Below are positions 13,365-14,486 of a stretch of DNA of 14,486 bases, piece after piece. Each line of letters starts with the position of its first letter. The first letter of the stretch is position 1. The DNA comes from JBPCPM01 sp050999155 (GTDB lineage Bacteria > Actinomycetota > Thermoleophilia > Solirubrobacterales > 70-9), in the NCBI GenBank assembly GCA_050999155.1, contig JBPCPM010000020.1, forward strand, positions 1-14,486. Reading direction: 5' to 3'. The position numbers were made by a program, and so were the translations under genes. The notes under the pieces are model-generated. The model did not search any database and was not told where the DNA came from. It saw only the letters and a list, made by a program, of their open reading frames with translations.

Positions 13365-13631
13365 TCAGCGGCTGGTGATCGCGACGAGGTCCACGTCGCC
13401 GGTGACGTAGTCGTGTAGCCACCAGATCACAACATCGGGCTCGCCCAAGAATTCCAGCGCAGCGGTCCGGATCTCCGGTTGCTTCGACAGTTCTGCGATT
13501 GGGACGCTGGGTGCACGCCACGGTCGGTCACCGAGCTCGGCCGCAAAGGTGCGGGCCACCGTGCGTGCAGCCGCGCTCGGAGCTTCTCGGTCGATCCAGG
13601 CATGGAACTCGCGAACGTCGCGTAGCGCCAC
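13365..13631 (-). CDS. small protein, possible ParE/RelE-like toxin
   Basis: An 88-aa protein. It starts with helices (VREFHAWIDREAPSAAARTV, then ARTFAAELG) and ends with two strand-like segments, EPDVVIWWLHDYVTGDVDLV and AITSR. Two N-terminal helices followed by a sheet ending in a Trp/His/Tyr-rich hairpin is the outline of ParE/RelE folds, but the usual basic catalytic residues are not obvious, so this is a guess. GTG 13631 overlaps the stop of the upstream gene by one base (TAGTG), and GGAG sits just before it, so the two genes are translated as a pair. The antitoxin-like gene comes first. No other function can be read. Confidence 0.65.
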   Translation of the reverse strand: MALRDVREFHAWIDREAPSAAARTVARTFAAELGDRPWRAPSVPIAELSKQPEIRTAALEFLGEPDVVIWWLHDYVTGDVDLVAITSR

Positions 13632-13837
13632 TACTCCGGGGTGGGATCAGTGTGCGCCAGGAACTCCTCGCCGCTCATCGGCTGAGCGTCGCATCTATTC
13701 ACGCGGTCGATCGAGGCTTGGAGTCGGGCGCGGAGGTCCGGATCGTCCAACGCCTCCTGGGCCGCCGCCCACGAGCGATCCAACGCTCGCTGCCGATCCT
13801 GCTCCTCCGGATTCAGGTCCTCGTGACGGACGGCCAT
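13631..13837 (-). CDS. small acidic antitoxin-like protein
   Basis: A 68-aa protein starting at ATG 13837, with GAGG 6 nt upstream. The frame is open for 123 more codons upstream, but that part is not protein-like. The product is highly charged and helical: EDLNPEEQDRQRALDRSWAA, then EALDDPDLRARLQASIDRV, then PMSGEEFLAHTDPTPE. The ending 'MSGEEFLAHTD' is common in small antitoxins that accompany ParE-like toxins. No N-terminal DNA-binding fold is evident, so it may act mainly by wrapping its partner. It is followed with a one-base overlap by the 88-aa gene. Confidence 0.65.
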   Translation of the reverse strand: MAVRHEDLNPEEQDRQRALDRSWAAAQEALDDPDLRARLQASIDRVNRCDAQPMSGEEFLAHTDPTPE

Positions 13838-14370
13838 CTCGCACCTCGTTGTCCCACGACTCGCGTCAGGGTACTTCGCCATCCCCAAGATCGAGCGACG
13901 AGCGGGCCACGCCGACGGCCAGGACCCCGATCGTGTCCACGCCGTCGTTACCGGGCGCTCCTGCTTGTGCCGTAGTACGGCGGGTTGCGCCGACCGTCGG
14001 CGCCCGCGTTCCGACCTCGGTCCGCACGGCGATCGAGCGTCATTATTGCGCTGATCCGCCAGTCCCACGGATGCATCCGACATCGGCACGTTCCGGACCG
14101 TTCTCGGCACCGAATGGCCGAGCTTTATGGGGCACCCGATGGTCGCACAGACGTTCGCTCCCGAGTGCCGGTGATCGTAAGCCGCCTCTGTCACCGACCG
14201 GCACATATCGGCTACGGGATCGGCGCTGGTGTCGCGCGTTATGGGACGCCCGCCGACTCACGCGATCGCCGGTTCGGCGCGCCGGGCGCGGTCGGCAAGG
14301 TCGGGTGATGCGGTCCCGTGTCGCTCCCTCAGTCCGGCGGGGCCCTTGGACCGTGCGGTGGCCCCCGGGC
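13838..14370. other. 533 bases without a supported gene
   Basis: Both strands were read. Frames are open in places but the translations are Arg- and Pro-rich with no recognisable core. The promoter of the 13837 operon should lie at the left end, but I see no clear -35/-10 pair. No tRNA, repeat array or strong terminator is apparent. Confidence 0.4.
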
Positions 14371-14486
14371 TCAGATCTCGACGGTCACGCGCAAGAAGGT
14401 GGCGGGGATCAGGGTCGCCTGATCGTCCGGGCTCTGGTTCTGCTCGTTGAACAGACCGTCGAGGGCGTGGAGCAGCTCGTCGGCAC
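14371..14486 (-). CDS. 3' end of an unidentified gene (truncated by window edge)
   Basis: The last 37 codons of a minus-strand gene entering from the right edge: ADELLHALDGLFNEQNQSPD, then DQATLIPATFLRVTVEI, ending at TGA 14373-14371. The sequence has a normal amino acid mix, strong G/C third positions and an amphipathic helix followed by a strand. Too little is visible to assign a family. Confidence 0.5.
   Translation of the reverse strand, partial: ADELLHALDGLFNEQNQSPDDQATLIPATFLRVTVEI

Overview
This window is GC-rich DNA with G/C-ending codons, both Shine-Dalgarno-led and apparently leaderless genes, and frequent GTG starts. That suggests a member of the Actinomycetota; I cannot place it further. 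It reads as an accessory defence island: two large STAND NTPase loci in the left and centre, then a run of small toxin-antitoxin-like pairs, several of them damaged, with what looks like a tRNA-derived attachment-site remnant among them.

Left (1-4540): the 3' end of a gene with a possible REase/DUF559-like C-terminus, a small winged-helix protein on the minus strand, and divergently from it a plus-strand pair. The pair is an 821-aa metallophosphoesterase/NB-ARC/TPR protein followed 67 bases later by a SLOG-domain protein with four C-terminal membrane segments. Centre (4652-8976): a frameshifted PIN-toxin gene, then convergently a minus-strand operon of a stand-alone TIR protein coupled by a GTGA overlap to a 1099-aa protein with a second TIR-like domain, a NACHT NTPase, pentapeptide repeats and WD40 repeats.

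Right (9163-14486), almost all minus strand: a short HPF/RaiA-like ribosome-hibernation protein; an AbrB-type antitoxin/PIN toxin pair in which each gene has a TGA where family sequence suggests an Arg CGA codon; a decayed fragment and a small membrane protein; a second antitoxin/PIN pair; a gene-free stretch with a tRNA 3'-half-like sequence and paired 9-bp repeats; an unfamiliar small protein/HTH pair; two small or broken genes; a further antitoxin-like/ParE-like pair; and the 3' end of a gene that enters from the right edge.

How the genes may work together (inference): both STAND proteins look like sensor-switch proteins, with TPR or WD40 arms as sensors and phosphoesterase or TIR domains as effectors. 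The SLOG-membrane protein resembles a nucleotide-gated membrane effector, and a TIR enzyme 4 kb away could supply a nucleotide signal, by analogy with Thoeris. Three genes (TIR and both recognisable antitoxins) share one promoter layout: a -10-like hexamer exactly 6 nt before the start codon, as expected for leaderless mRNAs.
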